Positions 8,368 through 20,438 of a DNA stretch of 64,000 nucleotides are shown here, piece by piece. How positions within the stretch are numbered: position 1 is the stretch's first letter; each line of letters begins with the position of its first letter. The stretch comes from Jiella avicenniae (lineage in GTDB: Bacteria; Pseudomonadota; Alphaproteobacteria; Rhizobiales; Rhizobiaceae): contig NZ_JAJUWU010000007.1 of the NCBI RefSeq assembly GCF_021390325.1, positions 62,001 to 126,000 of the forward strand, read 5' to 3'. Position numbers and translations under genes: made by a program. The notes beneath the pieces are model-generated. The model was not told the DNA's origin. It did no database searches and worked only from the letters and a program-made list of their open reading frames with translations.

Positions 8368-9294
8368 CTATTTCGCGCCCACGTCCGCGGGGGTCTTCCC
8401 TGCACGCGCGGCGGGCATCGCCTCTGCGAAGATGACGTCGACGCAGCCGTGCATCAAGCTCTCCGGGCCGACCGATTCGTCGAGGAGGGCGTGCGCCCTC
8501 GCCACGTGAGCGCCGATGCGACCGATCACCGAATCGCTGCCGATGACCGAACCGATGGTCGACTTGCCAACGTCCTTGCCGACGTCCTTGCCCGTGCGGC
8601 CGGCGTTGACGTCCTCGTCGAGCAGGTCGTCGAGGAGCTGAAAAGCGTGGCCGAGTTCGGTCGCGAAGTTGCGAAGCGAGATCCGCACCCGGTGGTCGGC
8701 GCCGGCGACGGCCGCGCCGATTTCCACCGCGGCGGAAAACAGCGAGCCGGTTTTCAGGCTGTTGGTCGCGGCGATGTCGGTCACGTCGCGCTGATGGGCG
8801 CCGTCGCGCAGATCGGCGAGCTGGCCGGCGACGAGGCCGGAGACGCCGACGGCACGGGTGAGGATCGCGACGCTTTCCGCCCGCACCTTGTCGCTCGTGC
8901 CGGAGAGTTTCGCCAGCGTCTCGAAGGCGCCCGAAAGCGCGGCGATCGCGGCGAGGATGGCGACATCCTCGCCATAGGCGGCATGGACGGCGGGCCGGCC
9001 GCGCCGCATCGTCGCGTCGTCCATCGACGGCAGGTCGTCGAGGGTGAGCGAGGCGGCATGCACCATCTCGACCGCGCAGCCGGCGTCGACCGCGGTCTCG
9101 ACGTCGCCGCCGAGATCCATGGCGACGAGGACGGTCATCATCGGCCGCAGCCGCTTGCCGGGCGCAAGGACGCTCGCCGCGATGGCCTCGTCGAGCGCGG
9201 TCTGGCCGGGCAAAGCACGGGGAACCAGGGATCGAAGCCGCTGATCGATCAGATCGCGCTGCCTGGTCAGATCACGGAGCAGTTCAGGCGACAT
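8368..9294 (-). CDS. crtE: geranylgeranyl diphosphate synthase CrtE
   Basis: A 308-residue trans-isoprenyl diphosphate synthase that extends FPP and IPP to GGPP. The first Asp-rich motif is DDLPSMDD, followed by MRRGRPAVH; the second is DDLLDED. The GKDVGKDVGKST loop after it is typical of bacterial CrtE. LAPGKRLRPMM is the IPP-binding segment. The ATG at 9294 is chosen; a GTG two codons upstream (9300) is possible. It is divergent from the isomerase gene and upstream of crtZ. An FPP synthase (ispA) is less likely given the carotenoid context, though the fold is shared. Confidence 0.93.
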   Translation of the reverse strand: MSPELLRDLTRQRDLIDQRLRSLVPRALPGQTALDEAIAASVLAPGKRLRPMMTVLVAMDLGGDVETAVDAGCAVEMVHAASLTLDDLPSMDDATMRRGRPAVHAAYGEDVAILAAIAALSGAFETLAKLSGTSDKVRAESVAILTRAVGVSGLVAGQLADLRDGAHQRDVTDIAATNSLKTGSLFSAAVEIGAAVAGADHRVRISLRNFATELGHAFQLLDDLLDEDVNAGRTGKDVGKDVGKSTIGSVIGSDSVIGRIGAHVARAHALLDESVGPESLMHGCVDVIFAEAMPAARAGKTPADVGAK

Positions 9295-9599
9295 GGCCAC
9301 CTAGACATCTCGAAGAGCCGGCCGGGGGGAGGGCGGCCGAAGGAGGGGGCGCGAAATCTGCGAGCATTGCTATCGTCTTGAACTCCATACCGCATCGGCA
9401 ATCGGCGACGTTCGACTGAATCATTAACCGGAAAACGACCTTGTCGACAGTCTTTGCTCGCCGTAAACGCGTTGTATGTGCGGCGCTTTCCCGTCTGCGG
9501 CGATGATCATCGTCGCAAACGAATCCGCCGAGGACAATAGCCGCATCGGCAGGCCGCGAAAGCGTTTGCCCCGAGGCTGCGACGATAGGACCAGCGCCC
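9295..9599. other. divergent control region between crtE and the type 2 IPP isomerase gene
   Basis: About 300 bp with no convincing gene. It should hold the promoters for crtE-crtZ (leftward) and the isomerase (rightward). Perfect short palindromes are visible: TGTCGACA at 9442-9449 and CGATGATCATCG at 9501-9512. GCAAACG near 9515 recurs inverted as CGTTTGC near 9563. No TGT-N12-ACA PpsR/CrtJ box was found. Which regulator acts here cannot be told from sequence. Confidence 0.4.
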
Positions 9600-10679
9600 T
9601 TGACGAAGCGACGAGAGCCCGGCGACGGCCCGGGGGCGCAAGGCGGCGACATCGCCGGCCGCAAGAGCGACCACATCGACATCGTGCTCGCCGCCGGCCC
9701 CTCGGGGGGCGGCCGGATCGCCTCGGGGCTCGATGCCGTCCGTTTCGAGCATTGCGCGCTTCCCGAGCTGTCGTTGGCCGAAATCGATCTTTCGGCGGCG
9801 TTTTTCGGCAAGCGGCTGAAGGCGCCGCTGCTGATCTCCTCGATGACCGGCGGGCCGGAGCGGGCGGCCCGGATCAACGCCCATCTGGCGGAAGCCGCCG
9901 AGGACCTCGGTATCGCGCTCGCCGTCGGCTCCCAGCGCATCGCCATCGAGGGGCGCGCCAGCGGCGGGCTCGACGCCTCGCTGCGTCGCCTTGCGCCCTC
10001 GATCCCGATCCTGGCGAACATCGGCGCCGCGCAGCTCGGCCTCGGCTATGGCCGGGACCAGGCGATGCGGGCCGTCGAGATGATCGGCGCCGACGCGCTG
10101 ATCGTCCATCTCAACCCCCTGCAGGAGGCCGTCCAGGCCGGCGGCGACACGGACTGGCGGGGGATCCTCGACAGGATCGGGGCGCTGGCGCGAGACCTGC
10201 CGGTGCCGCTGGTCGTCAAGGAAGTCGGTGCCGGGATCTCGGCATCGCTCGCCCGGCGGCTCGTCGACCTCGGCGCCGCGGCCATCGACGTCGCCGGCGC
10301 GGGGGGGACGAGCTGGGCGGCGGTCGAAGCCGAGCGGGCGGAGGACGCGCGGCTGAAGAAGACCGCGATGGTCTTCGCCGACTGGGGCATCCCGACGGCG
10401 CGGGCGATCGTCGACGTGCGGGCCGCATGCCCGGATACCATGGTGATCGGCTCGGGCGGCCTGAGGACCGGTCTCGACGTCGCCAGGGCGATTCGCCTCG
10501 GCGCCGACGTCGGCGGCCAGGCGGCGGCCTCGCTGGCGGCGGCGGACCGTTCGACCGAGGCGGTGGCGGCGCATTTCGCCGGCGTCGTCCAGGAATTGCG
10601 GATCGCCTGCTTCTGCACCGGCTCGGCCGATCTCGCGGCGCTGAAACGGGCGCCGCTGATCGATGCGGGCGGGGCGTGA
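9600..10679 (+). CDS. fni: type 2 isopentenyl-diphosphate delta-isomerase (FMN-dependent)
   Basis: A 359-residue type 2 IPP isomerase that interconverts IPP and DMAPP, supplying both C5 units for carotenoids. The family motifs are present in order: [49 protein letters not shown] and the phosphate-binding [12 protein letters not shown]. It needs FMN and NAD(P)H, unlike the Nudix type 1 enzyme. The start is a TTG at 9600 with ATAGGA upstream; no ATG precedes the conserved RKSDHI motif in frame. It is divergent from crtE and converges with cbbR. Confidence 0.94.
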   Translation: MTKRREPGDGPGAQGGDIAGRKSDHIDIVLAAGPSGGGRIASGLDAVRFEHCALPELSLAEIDLSAAFFGKRLKAPLLISSMTGGPERAARINAHLAEAAEDLGIALAVGSQRIAIEGRASGGLDASLRRLAPSIPILANIGAAQLGLGYGRDQAMRAVEMIGADALIVHLNPLQEAVQAGGDTDWRGILDRIGALARDLPVPLVVKEVGAGISASLARRLVDLGAAAIDVAGAGGTSWAAVEAERAEDARLKKTAMVFADWGIPTARAIVDVRAACPDTMVIGSGGLRTGLDVARAIRLGADVGGQAAASLAAADRSTEAVAAHFAGVVQELRIACFCTGSADLAALKRAPLIDAGGA

Positions 10680-10836
10680 CGCCGGATCGTCATTGGCGCA
10701 GGCGTCGCGCCAAGGGGCCAAGGACGATGCAGCGCCGAACTGGATGGGCCTCGATTTCATGCGCGGCGGACGACAGCGCCCGGGTATGGCGCAGCGATTG
10801 CCGAGGGATGCGCCGCGTCGCCTCGTGGCACAGCTC

Positions 10837-11784
10837 TTACTGGGCCTCGATCGTCTCTGCCGGATAAAGCCGGTCGAGCAGCGGCAGGTGCTTCGCCCCC
10901 CGTTCCACCAGAAACTGCTTGAAGGCCCGCTCCGCCGGGGCGGCGATGCGCTCCTTGCGGCAGACGGCGAACCATTTTCGCCGGATCGGCATGTCGGCGA
11001 CGTCGAGCACGGCGAGCCGGCCCATCTCCACCTCGAAGGCGATCGTGTGGGCCGAGATGAAGGCGATGCCGAGCCCGGCCATCACCGCCTGCTTGATCGT
11101 CTCGTTGGAGCCCATCTCGACGCTCCGCTCGGCCAGCCGATCGGGATGCTCGGCGAAGAAGCCTTCGAGCGCCGCCCGCGTCCCCGAACCCTGTTCGCGG
11201 ATGATGATCGTCTCGGCGAGAAGCCGGTCGCGCCCGATTTCCCGCTGGCGCACCAGCGGATGGGCCGGGTGGGCGATGATCACCAGCGGATGGTCGCCGA
11301 AGAAGGTGGATTCGACCGGAAACTCGATCGGCGGGCGGCCCATCAGCGCGATGTCGAGCTTGTAGTCCTTGAGGTCGGCGATGATGTCGTGTCGATTGCC
11401 GACCTTGAGCTTCACCTCGATCTGGGGATAGGCCTCGCGGAAGGAGGCGATCAGGCGCGGCGCGAAATATTTCGCCGTCGAGACCACGCCGAGATGAATG
11501 GTGCCGGACCTGACGCCCTTGATCGAATCGATTTCCTCGGAGAGCCCCTTCAGCGTCGTCTCGATGGCGTTGGCGGCGGCCAGCACGGCGACGCCGGCCA
11601 TCGTCAGCCGCATGCCGTCGCTCGTTCGGTCGAACAGAGCGAGTCCGACGTCGTCCTCCATCTGTTTCACCTGTAAGGTCACCGCCGGCGCCGTCAGCCC
11701 TAATTGTCTGGCGGCCGCGGCGATGGTGCCGTGCCGGCTGATCGCCTGGACCGACCGCAATTGGCGCAAAGTGAGGTTCCGCAT
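10837..11784 (-). CDS. cbbR: LysR-family Calvin-cycle regulator CbbR
   Basis: A 315-residue LysR-type regulator. The N-terminal winged helix-turn-helix reads LTLRQLRSVQAISRHGTIAAAA and then QLGLTAPAVTLQVKQME; a periplasmic-binding-protein-like effector domain follows from about residue 90. Its divergent position 128 bp from cbbF, head of a complete Calvin-cycle operon, identifies it as CbbR, which activates cbb operons in response to metabolites such as RuBP or NADPH. CbbR-type half-sites lie in the shared gap. Its 3' end converges with the isomerase gene. Confidence 0.93.
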   Translation of the reverse strand: MRNLTLRQLRSVQAISRHGTIAAAARQLGLTAPAVTLQVKQMEDDVGLALFDRTSDGMRLTMAGVAVLAAANAIETTLKGLSEEIDSIKGVRSGTIHLGVVSTAKYFAPRLIASFREAYPQIEVKLKVGNRHDIIADLKDYKLDIALMGRPPIEFPVESTFFGDHPLVIIAHPAHPLVRQREIGRDRLLAETIIIREQGSGTRAALEGFFAEHPDRLAERSVEMGSNETIKQAVMAGLGIAFISAHTIAFEVEMGRLAVLDVADMPIRRKWFAVCRKERIAAPAERAFKQFLVERGAKHLPLLDRLYPAETIEAQ

Positions 11785-11912
11785 GACCCCTTAGTTATTT
11801 TGATTTACGGCTTGCGTAAAGATAATAAATTTTACTTACCCGTCCCGGGTGCCCATGCTGCCTCCATCAGAGCCAGCCGGGCGAAGAACCCGGCAGCTCC
11901 ATGGAGGAAAGC
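11785..11912. promoter_or_regulatory. cbbR-cbbF intergenic operator/promoter region
   Basis: The only notably AT-rich stretch in the cluster is about 11790-11840. It has three matches to the CbbR half-site pattern TNA-N7-TNA: 11791-11803, 11795-11807 and 11826-11838. A perfect LysR-type palindrome, TTTACG-N5-CGTAAA, is at 11804-11820 and contains a T-N11-A. Nearer cbbF a GCCGGG/CCCGGC hairpin (11876-11894) sits in the presumed leader, and GGAGG at 11903-11907 is the ribosome binding site of cbbF. The matches are seen directly; binding by CbbR is inferred from family knowledge and position. Confidence 0.7.
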
Positions 11913-12950
11913 ATGGCATCGTCCCTCGACGCTCATCTCGAATCGCAATGCGGCAACGACCCGCTGAAGCGTCAGGTCGGCACCACGATCCGCAATCTCG
12001 CGACCGCCGCGGTCAAGCTTCGCAACAAGATCACCGCCGGCGGCGAGGGCCTCGGCCAGGCGAAGGGCGGCACGAACGCCGGTGGCGACGTGCAGAAGGA
12101 GCTCGACGTCGTCGCCGACAAGATCTTCATGGAGGCCGCCGAGGCCTCGCCGCTCGCCTTCTTCGGCTCCGAGGAGCAGGACGATGCGGTGCTCCTGAAG
12201 CCGGACGCCGGGCTGGCGATGGCGATCGATCCGCTCGACGGTTCGTCCAACATCGAGACCGACGTCACGATCGGGACGATCTTCTCGATCCTGCCGGTCG
12301 AGGAGGAGCACCGGGCGGACCCGTCGAAGGTCTTCCGTCAGAAGGGCTCGCGGCAGCTCGGGGCCGGGTTCTTCGTCTACGGCCCGCAGCTGCTTCTCGT
12401 CATGTCGATGGGCAACGGCACCCACGTCTTCATCTTCTCGCCGGGCTTCGGCGGTTTCGTCGAACTGAACGCGTCGATCGCGATCGCCGACAAGGCGAAC
12501 GAGTTCGCCATCAACGCTTCGAACTACCGCCACTGGGACCAGCCGATCCGCAGCTACATCGACGATCTGCTGGCCGGCAGCGAAGGCCCGCGCGAGCGCG
12601 ACTTCAACATGCGCTGGGTCGGGTCGCTGGTCGCCGACTGCTACCGCATCCTCTTGCGCGGCGGCATCTTCCTTTATCCGGGCGACGGCCGGAAGAACTA
12701 TGCCAAGGGCCGGCTGCGGCTGGTCTACGAGGCCAACCCCGTCGCCTTCTGCGTCGAAAATGCCGGCGGCAGGGCGACCGACGGGACGACGCCGATCCTC
12801 GACATCGAGCCGGAGGGCCTGCACGACCGCACGCCGCTGGTCTTCGGGTCCGGGCGCGAGGTCGAACGGGTCGCGCGCTACATCGCCGATCCCTCGGCGC
12901 TCGCCGAGCGCTCGCCGCTGTTCGGCAAGAGGAGCCTGTTCAGGGCGTGA
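11913..12950 (+). CDS. cbbF: fructose-1,6-bisphosphatase class I (Calvin cycle)
   Basis: A 345-residue class I fructose-1,6-bisphosphatase that releases phosphate from FBP (and often sedoheptulose-1,7-bisphosphate in autotrophs). The metal- and phosphate-binding motifs are FGSEEQDD and [16 protein letters not shown]-terminal [21 protein letters not shown] segment fits the substrate-binding region. The start is the ATG at 11913, five bases after GGAGG; an ATG at 11901 would place that Shine-Dalgarno within the coding region. It is the first gene of the rightward cbb operon. Confidence 0.96.
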   Translation: MASSLDAHLESQCGNDPLKRQVGTTIRNLATAAVKLRNKITAGGEGLGQAKGGTNAGGDVQKELDVVADKIFMEAAEASPLAFFGSEEQDDAVLLKPDAGLAMAIDPLDGSSNIETDVTIGTIFSILPVEEEHRADPSKVFRQKGSRQLGAGFFVYGPQLLLVMSMGNGTHVFIFSPGFGGFVELNASIAIADKANEFAINASNYRHWDQPIRSYIDDLLAGSEGPRERDFNMRWVGSLVADCYRILLRGGIFLYPGDGRKNYAKGRLRLVYEANPVAFCVENAGGRATDGTTPILDIEPEGLHDRTPLVFGSGREVERVARYIADPSALAERSPLFGKRSLFRA

Positions 12951-13004
12951 AGACGGTCGGCCCGTTGCGTGGGGAGGCGCATCGGGCTTCGGGAGGAAAA
13001 CGAG

Positions 13005-13877
13005 ATGTCCGCCAAGCATCCGATCATCGCCATCACCGGCTCGTCCGGGGCCGGCACGACATCCGTCAAGAAGATCTTCGACCAGATCTTCCGCCGCGAG
13101 CACGTCCGGGCCGCCTTCATCGAGGGCGACGCCTTCCACCGCTACGACCGCCGGGCGATGAAGGCCAAGATGCTGGAGGAGGAGGCGAACGGCAATCGCG
13201 ACTTCTCCCACTTCAGCCCGGAGGCCAACATCCTGGAAAGGCTGCAGGAAGTCTTCCAGGACTTCGGCCGCAAGGGCAGGGGGGAGACGCGCCACTACAT
13301 CCACGACCAGGACGAGGCGCAGCTCTACGGCGGCGAGCCCGGCACCTTTTCCGACTGGGCGCCGCTGGAGGAGAGCGACCTGCTCTTCTACGAAGGCCTG
13401 CACGGCTGCGTGAAGACCGAAACGGTCGATCTCGCGCCGCTGGTGGATCTCAAGATCGGCGTCGTGCCGGTGATCAATCTCGAATGGATCCAGAAGATCC
13501 ACCGGGACAAGGCGACGAGAGGCTATTCGACCGAGGCGGTGATGGACACGATCCTGAGGCGCATGCCCGACTACGTGAAATACATCTGCCCGCAATTCGC
13601 CCGCACCGACATCAACTTCCAGCGCGTGCCGATCGTCGACACCTCCGACCCGTTCATCGCCCGCTGGATCCCGACGCCGGACGAATCGATGATCGTCATC
13701 CGCTTTGCGAAGCCCCGCGGCATCGATTTTCCCTATCTTCTGTCTATGATCCACGGGAGCTTCATGTCTCGCGCCAACTCGATCGTTGCGCCGGGCAACA
13801 AGCTCGACATAGCCATGCAGCTCATCCTGACGCCGCTGATCCTCCAGCTGATGGAAAAGAAACGCCGGGCGTCCTGA
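13005..13877 (+). CDS. cbbP: phosphoribulokinase
   Basis: A 290-residue phosphoribulokinase of the short proteobacterial type, phosphorylating ribulose-5-phosphate to RuBP, the CO2 acceptor. The P-loop is [22 protein letters not shown] and YYEGLHG-like [12 protein letters not shown] fit the catalytic and substrate-binding regions. The start ATG at 13005 has GGGAGG eight bases upstream. It lies between cbbF and cbbT, and presence of this gene with RuBisCO implies a functional Calvin cycle rather than a RuBisCO-like protein. Confidence 0.96.
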   Translation: MSAKHPIIAITGSSGAGTTSVKKIFDQIFRREHVRAAFIEGDAFHRYDRRAMKAKMLEEEANGNRDFSHFSPEANILERLQEVFQDFGRKGRGETRHYIHDQDEAQLYGGEPGTFSDWAPLEESDLLFYEGLHGCVKTETVDLAPLVDLKIGVVPVINLEWIQKIHRDKATRGYSTEAVMDTILRRMPDYVKYICPQFARTDINFQRVPIVDTSDPFIARWIPTPDESMIVIRFAKPRGIDFPYLLSMIHGSFMSRANSIVAPGNKLDIAMQLILTPLILQLMEKKRRAS

Positions 13878-13906
13878 GCTCGAACTTAAATTCCAAGGAA
13901 GACATC

Positions 13907-15916
13907 ATGTCTCAATCCGCCGAACAAATGCCCCACGAGATGGCGGGCGTCTCCCTCCGCGACATGGCGAACGCCATCCGCGCCCTGTCGATGGACGCCG
14001 TCCAGAAGGCGAATTCGGGCCATCCCGGCATGCCGATGGGCATGGCCGACGTCGCGGCCGTCCTGTTCTCGAAGTTCCTGCGCGTCGATCCCTCGAAGCC
14101 GGACTGGCCGAACCGCGACCGCTTCGTCCTGTCGAACGGCCACGGCTCGATGCTGCAATACTCCGTCATGCATCTCCTCGGCTTCCCGGAGATGACGATC
14201 GAGGAGATCGAGAACTTCCGGCAGCTCGGCAGCCGCACCGCCGGCCATCCGGAATACGGCCATGCCGCCGGCATCGAGGCGACCACCGGCCCGCTCGGCC
14301 AGGGCATCACCATGTCGGTCGGCATGGCGCTGGCCGAACGGATGCTCGCGGCCCGCTTCGGCGAGGATCTCGTCGATCATTACACCTACGTGTTCTGCGG
14401 CGACGGCTGCCTGATGGAGGGCATCTCCCACGAGGCGATCGACCTTGCCGGCCATCTGAAGCTGAACAAGCTGATCTACTTCTTCGACGACAACCACATC
14501 TCGATCGACGGCGACACCAAGCTCGCCACCTCGATCGACCAGCGCGAGCGTTTCGAGGCCCATGGCTGGAACACCTGGGCGGTCGACGGCCACGATCCGG
14601 AGGCGATCGAGAAGGTGATCGAAGAGGCCCGGGCGAGCGATAAGCCCGCCTTCATCGCCTGCCGCACCATCATCGGCTACGGCGCGCCGAACCTGCAGGG
14701 CACCGACAAGGTGCACGGCAACGCGCTGGGCAAGGACGAGGTCGCGGCGACGCGCAAGCATCTCGGCTGGACGTCCGAGGCCTTCGTCATTCCCGACGCG
14801 ATCACCGAGGCCTGGCACGCGGCGGCGCAGAAGGGGCGCGAGGCGCGCGAGGCCTGGGAGAAGACCCGCGACGCCGCGCCGAAGCGGGCCGAGTTCGAGG
14901 CGCAATATGCGACGACGCTGCCGGAGAACCTCGCCGAGCTGATGGCCAAGGCGCGGGCCGACGTCGTCACCGACAAGCCGAACGTCGCCACCCGCAAGGC
15001 GTCCGAAATGGCGCTCGAGGTGATCAACGGGGCGAGCGAACTGACCATCGGCGGTTCGGCGGATCTGACGCCCTCGAACAACACCAAGACCAAGGGCCTG
15101 AAGGACGTCGCCCCCGGCGATTTCGCCGGCCGCTACGTCCGCTACGGCGTGCGCGAGCACGGCATGGCCGCGGTGATGAACGGCCTGGCGCTGCATGGCG
15201 GCTTCATCCCCTATGGCGGCACCTTCATGTGCTTCACCGACTATGCGCGCGGGGCGATCCGCCTGTCGGCGCTGATGGGGATCCGGGTCGTCTACGTCAT
15301 GACCCACGATTCCATCGGCCTCGGCGAGGACGGCCCGACGCACCAGCCGATCGAGCATCTGGCGATCCACCGCGCGACCCCCAATCTCCTCCTGTTCCGG
15401 CCGGCCGATGCGGTCGAGACCAACGAGGCCTGGGAAATCGCCCTGGGCGAGTTGAAGCGCCCGTCGGTGATGGCGCTGTCGCGCCAGGGCGTGCCGACGG
15501 TGCGCTCCGGTTCGGTCTCGGAGAACAAGACCCGCAAGGGCGCCTATGTGCTCAAGGATACCGACGGCCCGCGGGACTTCACGCTCCTTTCGACCGGCAC
15601 CGAAGTCTCGCTCGCCCTCGAAGCCGCCGAGAAGCTCAAGGAAAAGGGCCTGAAGGTCGCCGTCGTCTCGATGCCCTGCTGGGAGCTCTTCGAGGAGCAG
15701 GACGCGGCCTATCGCAAGTCCGTGCTCGGCAACGCGCCGCGCATCGCCATCGAGGCGGCGGCGCGGCTCGGCTGGGACCGCTGGCTCGGCGAGGACGGCC
15801 GCTTCATCGGCATGAACACCTTCGGCGCCTCGGCGCCGGCGCCGGAAGTCTACGCGAAGTTCGGCATCACCGCCGAGGCGGTGGTTGCCGCGGCGGACGA
15901 GATGCTGAAGCAGTAA
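13907..15916 (+). CDS. cbbT: transketolase (Calvin cycle)
   Basis: A 669-residue thiamine-diphosphate transketolase moving two-carbon units between sugar phosphates in the regenerative phase of the Calvin cycle. The N-terminal part has [12 protein letters not shown] and the ThDP motif [15 protein letters not shown]. The middle part has the pyrimidine-binding region around [10 protein letters not shown] and a [17 protein letters not shown] segment typical of transketolases. The start ATG at 13907 is preceded by AAGGAA six bases away. Two back-to-back potential RNA hairpins follow its stop codon (15917-15956). Confidence 0.96.
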   Translation: MSQSAEQMPHEMAGVSLRDMANAIRALSMDAVQKANSGHPGMPMGMADVAAVLFSKFLRVDPSKPDWPNRDRFVLSNGHGSMLQYSVMHLLGFPEMTIEEIENFRQLGSRTAGHPEYGHAAGIEATTGPLGQGITMSVGMALAERMLAARFGEDLVDHYTYVFCGDGCLMEGISHEAIDLAGHLKLNKLIYFFDDNHISIDGDTKLATSIDQRERFEAHGWNTWAVDGHDPEAIEKVIEEARASDKPAFIACRTIIGYGAPNLQGTDKVHGNALGKDEVAATRKHLGWTSEAFVIPDAITEAWHAAAQKGREAREAWEKTRDAAPKRAEFEAQYATTLPENLAELMAKARADVVTDKPNVATRKASEMALEVINGASELTIGGSADLTPSNNTKTKGLKDVAPGDFAGRYVRYGVREHGMAAVMNGLALHGGFIPYGGTFMCFTDYARGAIRLSALMGIRVVYVMTHDSIGLGEDGPTHQPIEHLAIHRATPNLLLFRPADAVETNEAWEIALGELKRPSVMALSRQGVPTVRSGSVSENKTRKGAYVLKDTDGPRDFTLLSTGTEVSLALEAAEKLKEKGLKVAVVSMPCWELFEEQDAAYRKSVLGNAPRIAIEAAARLGWDRWLGEDGRFIGMNTFGASAPAPEVYAKFGITAEAVVAAADEMLKQ

Positions 15917-15956
15917 GCGCCGCCACGGCGCATGGGCCGGCCGGGGAGGCCGGCCC
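15917..15956 (+). other. tandem RNA hairpins in the cbbT-cbbA junction
   Basis: Directly after the cbbT stop, GCGCC (15917-15921) pairs with GGCGC (15927-15931). Next, GGGCCGGCC (15934-15942) pairs perfectly with GGCCGGCCC (15948-15956) around a five-base loop. No T-run follows, so this is not a standard intrinsic terminator. Such junction hairpins often protect or delimit mRNA segments, but that role is inferred. Confidence 0.6.
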
Positions 15957-16050
15957 CCGATACCGAGTGACGGCATGGAGACGACATGGCGCGGGGAAAC
16001 CCTTCCCCGCGCACGGGAAAGACGTGTGCGAAAGAGGAGGCCGCTGCGCC

Positions 16051-17136
16051 ATGGCCAAGATCACGCTGAGACAGTTGCTCGATCACGCCGCCGACGGGGG
16101 TTATGGCGTGCCGGCGTTCAACATCAACAACATGGAGCAGGGTCTGGCGATCATGGAGGCGGCCGCCAGGAGCGACGCGCCGGTCATCATGCAGGCCTCG
16201 CGCGGGGCGCGGTCCTACGCCAGGGACATCATGCTGGAAAAGATGATGGACGCGCTCGTCGAGATGTTTCCGCAGATCCCGGTCTGCATCCATCAGGACC
16301 ACGGCAACAACGAGCAGACCTGTCTCACCGCCATTCGCCACGGCTTCACCTCGGTGATGATGGACGGCTCGCTCGAAGCCGACATGAAGACGCCGGCCTC
16401 CTACGACTACAACGTCACCATCACCGAACGGGTGACCCGCATGGCCCACTGGGTGGGCGCGTCGGTGGAGGGCGAGCTCGGCGTCCTCGGCTCGCTGGAG
16501 ACCGGCGAGGGCGAGAAGGAGGACGGCGTCGGCTTCGAGGGCAAGCTGTCCCACGACAGGCTGCTCACCGATCCGGATCAGGCGGTCGATTTCGTCCGCC
16601 GGACCAAGGTCGACGCGCTGGCGATCGCCATGGGTACCTCCCACGGCGCCTACAAGTTCACCCGCAAGCCGGACGGCGAGATCCTCGCGATGCATGTGAT
16701 CGAGGAGATCCACGCCAAGCTGCCGAACACGCATCTCGTGATGCACGGCTCCTCCTCGGTGCCGGAGGATCTCCAGGAGCTGATCAACCGCTATGGCGGC
16801 AGGATGCGGGAGACCTATGGGGTGCCGGTCGAGGAGATCGTCCGCGGCATCCGGCACGGCGTCCGCAAGGTCAACATCGACACCGACTGCCGGATGGCGA
16901 TGACGGCGCAGTTCCGCAAGGTGGCAATGGAAAAGCCGGAGGAGTTCGATCCGCGCAAGTTCCTGACGCCGGCGATGGACGCTCTGAAGAAGCTCTGCCT
17001 CGAACGCTACGAAGCCTTCGGCTGCGCCGGGCAGGCGGCGAAGATCAGGCCGCTGCCGCTCGACCAGATGGCGGCGCGATACCAGTCGGGCGAACTCGAA
17101 CCGCGCATCGAGGTCACCGCCGCCGCGGCCGCATAG
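16051..17136 (+). CDS. cbbA: class II fructose-bisphosphate aldolase, Calvin-cycle subtype
   Basis: A 361-residue zinc-dependent class II aldolase that condenses DHAP with glyceraldehyde-3-phosphate (and probably erythrose-4-phosphate). The zinc-binding [12 protein letters not shown] segment is present, as are [32 protein letters not shown] and [13 protein letters not shown], all characteristic of the Calvin-cycle subtype. The start ATG at 16051 has GAGGAGG upstream; the open frame runs further upstream but into non-coding sequence after cbbT. It precedes cbbL. Confidence 0.95.
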   Translation: MAKITLRQLLDHAADGGYGVPAFNINNMEQGLAIMEAAARSDAPVIMQASRGARSYARDIMLEKMMDALVEMFPQIPVCIHQDHGNNEQTCLTAIRHGFTSVMMDGSLEADMKTPASYDYNVTITERVTRMAHWVGASVEGELGVLGSLETGEGEKEDGVGFEGKLSHDRLLTDPDQAVDFVRRTKVDALAIAMGTSHGAYKFTRKPDGEILAMHVIEEIHAKLPNTHLVMHGSSSVPEDLQELINRYGGRMRETYGVPVEEIVRGIRHGVRKVNIDTDCRMAMTAQFRKVAMEKPEEFDPRKFLTPAMDALKKLCLERYEAFGCAGQAAKIRPLPLDQMAARYQSGELEPRIEVTAAAAA

Positions 17137-17147
17137 GCGGGCGATGA

Positions 17148-18806
<1,659 letters not shown>

Positions 18807-18848
18807 GCTTCACGCCGCCGCTTCAACCTTCTCAGAGGAATCGACGCC

Positions 18849-19271
18849 ATGCGCATGACCCAAGGAACGTTCTCATTCCTGCCCGATCTCACCGACGAGC
18901 AGATCGGCCGGCAGATCCAGTACTGCCTCGACAACGGCTGGGCGGTGAATCTCGAATACACCGACGATCCGCATCCCCGGAACACCTATTGGGAGATGTG
19001 GGGCCAGCCGATGTTCGACATCGCCGATGCCGCCGGCATCATGATGGAGCTCCAGAGCTGCCGGAAGGCCTATGGCGACCGCTACATCCGCCTGTCGGCC
19101 TTCGATTCCACCCATGGCTGGGAGTCTGTGAAGCTCTCCTTCATCGTCAACCGGCCGAAGGAGGAGCCGGGCTTCCGCCTCCGCCGCCAGGAGGGCAACG
19201 GCCGCAACATGCGCTACACCACCGAGCCCTACGCCGACGCCAGGCCGGAGGGCGAGCGCTACGCGGTGTGA
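18849..19271 (+). CDS. cbbS: RuBisCO small subunit, red-type
   Basis: A 140-residue small chain that caps the L8 core of form I RuBisCO. The start [19 protein letters not shown] and the [11 protein letters not shown]-like [11 protein letters not shown] segment are typical. The C-terminal extension from about residue 108, including [21 protein letters not shown], is the beta-hairpin tail specific to red-type small subunits that lines the central channel. AGAGGAA precedes the ATG at 18849; a second ATG is two codons downstream. It follows cbbL by 93 bp, a gap filled mostly by hairpins. Confidence 0.97.
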   Translation: MRMTQGTFSFLPDLTDEQIGRQIQYCLDNGWAVNLEYTDDPHPRNTYWEMWGQPMFDIADAAGIMMELQSCRKAYGDRYIRLSAFDSTHGWESVKLSFIVNRPKEEPGFRLRRQEGNGRNMRYTTEPYADARPEGERYAV

Positions 19272-19352
19272 GGCCAGATCTGTGAGGTCGGCGCCGAGGG
19301 GGTATCGCGGGCGAGGCGTCGACCCTGCAACCATTCAGCGAGAGGTCATTCG

Positions 19353-20438
19353 ATGAGTTATCTCGATCAGTTGGGCAAAGGTGCCACGCCTGAGAAAGCG
19401 GCCGGACAGCCACAGCCGGCAGCAGCCTTCCCTACCAATCAGGACGAGAATCCGGTCGCTGACGAAGTCGCCTCGGCGCCCCCCACCACCGTCGACCTCC
19501 GGCGCGAATACGAAGACGCCGGCGTGCGCGAGGTGCTGGAGGAACTCGACCGCGAGCTCGTCGGCCTGAAGCCGGTCAAGAAGCGGATCCGGGAGACGGC
19601 GGCGCTCTTGCTCGTCGAGCGGGCGCGGCGGCGGCTCGGCCTCGCCCACGAGACGCCGACGCTGCACATGAGCTTCACCGGCAATCCCGGCACCGGCAAG
19701 ACGACCGTCGCCCTGAAGATGGCGAACCTCCTCCACCGGCTCGGCTACATCCGCAAGGGCCATCTCGTCTCGGTCACCCGCGACGATCTCGTCGGCCAGT
19801 ATATCGGCCATACGGCGCCGAAGACCAAAGACATCCTGAAGAAAGCGATGGGCGGCGTGTTGTTCATCGACGAGGCCTACTACCTCTACCGACCCGAGAA
19901 CGAGCGGGACTATGGCCAGGAGGCGATCGAGATCCTCCTCCAGGTGATGGAGAACCAGCGCGACGATCTCGTCGTCATCCTCGCCGGCTATGCCGACCGG
20001 ATGGACAGGTTCTTCGAATCCAATCCGGGTTTCCGCTCGCGCATCGCCCACCACATCGACTTTCCGGACTATTCCAACGACGAACTCCACAAGATCGCCG
20101 TCGGCATGCTGGAGCGCCAGAACTATCATCTGACCGAGGATGCGACGGCGATGCTGTCGCGCTATATCGAGCACCGCCGCGGCCAGCCGCATTTCGCCAA
20201 TGCCCGCTCGATCCGCAACGCGCTGGACCGGGCGCGGCTTCGGCAGGCGAACCGGCTGTTCGAAGCCGAGACCGGCCCGCTCGATGCGGCCGCCTTATCC
20301 GAGATCGCGGCGGAAGACATTGCGGCGAGCCGGGTGTTCCTGCAAAAGCCCGGTCGGAACGCCGAATACGTGCACCCCGAATCCGAGCGCGGCGACGTCG
20401 CGGCCTTCGGCAACGGGGAAGAGGAGACCCGTCCATGA
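19353..20438 (+). CDS. cbbX: red-type RuBisCO activase CbbX
   Basis: A 361-residue AAA+ protein that remodels red-type RuBisCO by pulling on the large-subunit C-terminus, releasing inhibitory sugar phosphates. The Walker A motif GNPGTGKT is at residues 110-117, the pore loop region reads [12 protein letters not shown], and Walker B is [13 protein letters not shown]. The AAA+ core starts near residue 50. The preceding 45 or so residues, Ala/Pro-rich, and a tail of about 25 acidic residues make it longer than the roughly 310-residue CbbX of Rhodobacter. GAGAGG seven bases upstream supports the start. It overlaps cbbE as ATGA. Confidence 0.96.
   Translation: MSYLDQLGKGATPEKAAGQPQPAAAFPTNQDENPVADEVASAPPTTVDLRREYEDAGVREVLEELDRELVGLKPVKKRIRETAALLLVERARRRLGLAHETPTLHMSFTGNPGTGKTTVALKMANLLHRLGYIRKGHLVSVTRDDLVGQYIGHTAPKTKDILKKAMGGVLFIDEAYYLYRPENERDYGQEAIEILLQVMENQRDDLVVILAGYADRMDRFFESNPGFRSRIAHHIDFPDYSNDELHKIAVGMLERQNYHLTEDATAMLSRYIEHRRGQPHFANARSIRNALDRARLRQANRLFEAETGPLDAAALSEIAAEDIAASRVFLQKPGRNAEYVHPESERGDVAAFGNGEEETRP

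Noticed and set aside
8560-8600. Tandem repeat in crtE encoding GKDVGKDVGK as an insertion
   Set aside because: The GKD...GKS loop is a normal part of bacterial CrtE after the second Asp-rich motif, so the repeat is not an oddity.
7834-9381. 515-codon plus-strand frame opposite crtZ and crtE
   Set aside because: Antisense of two identified carotenoid genes; Arg/His/Asp-rich with no motif or plausible ribosome binding site.
9442-9449. TGTCGACA as a possible regulator box
   Set aside because: An 8-bp palindrome is expected by chance in a window this size and fits no known operator closely; kept only as a description of the gap.
11832-13754. 640-codon minus-strand frame opposite cbbF and cbbP
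   Set aside because: Shadow of two well-supported Calvin-cycle genes; low-complexity His/Arg/Asp-rich translation without motifs.
13886-15976. 696-codon minus-strand frame opposite cbbT
   Set aside because: Runs across the whole transketolase gene in antisense and has no recognisable domain.
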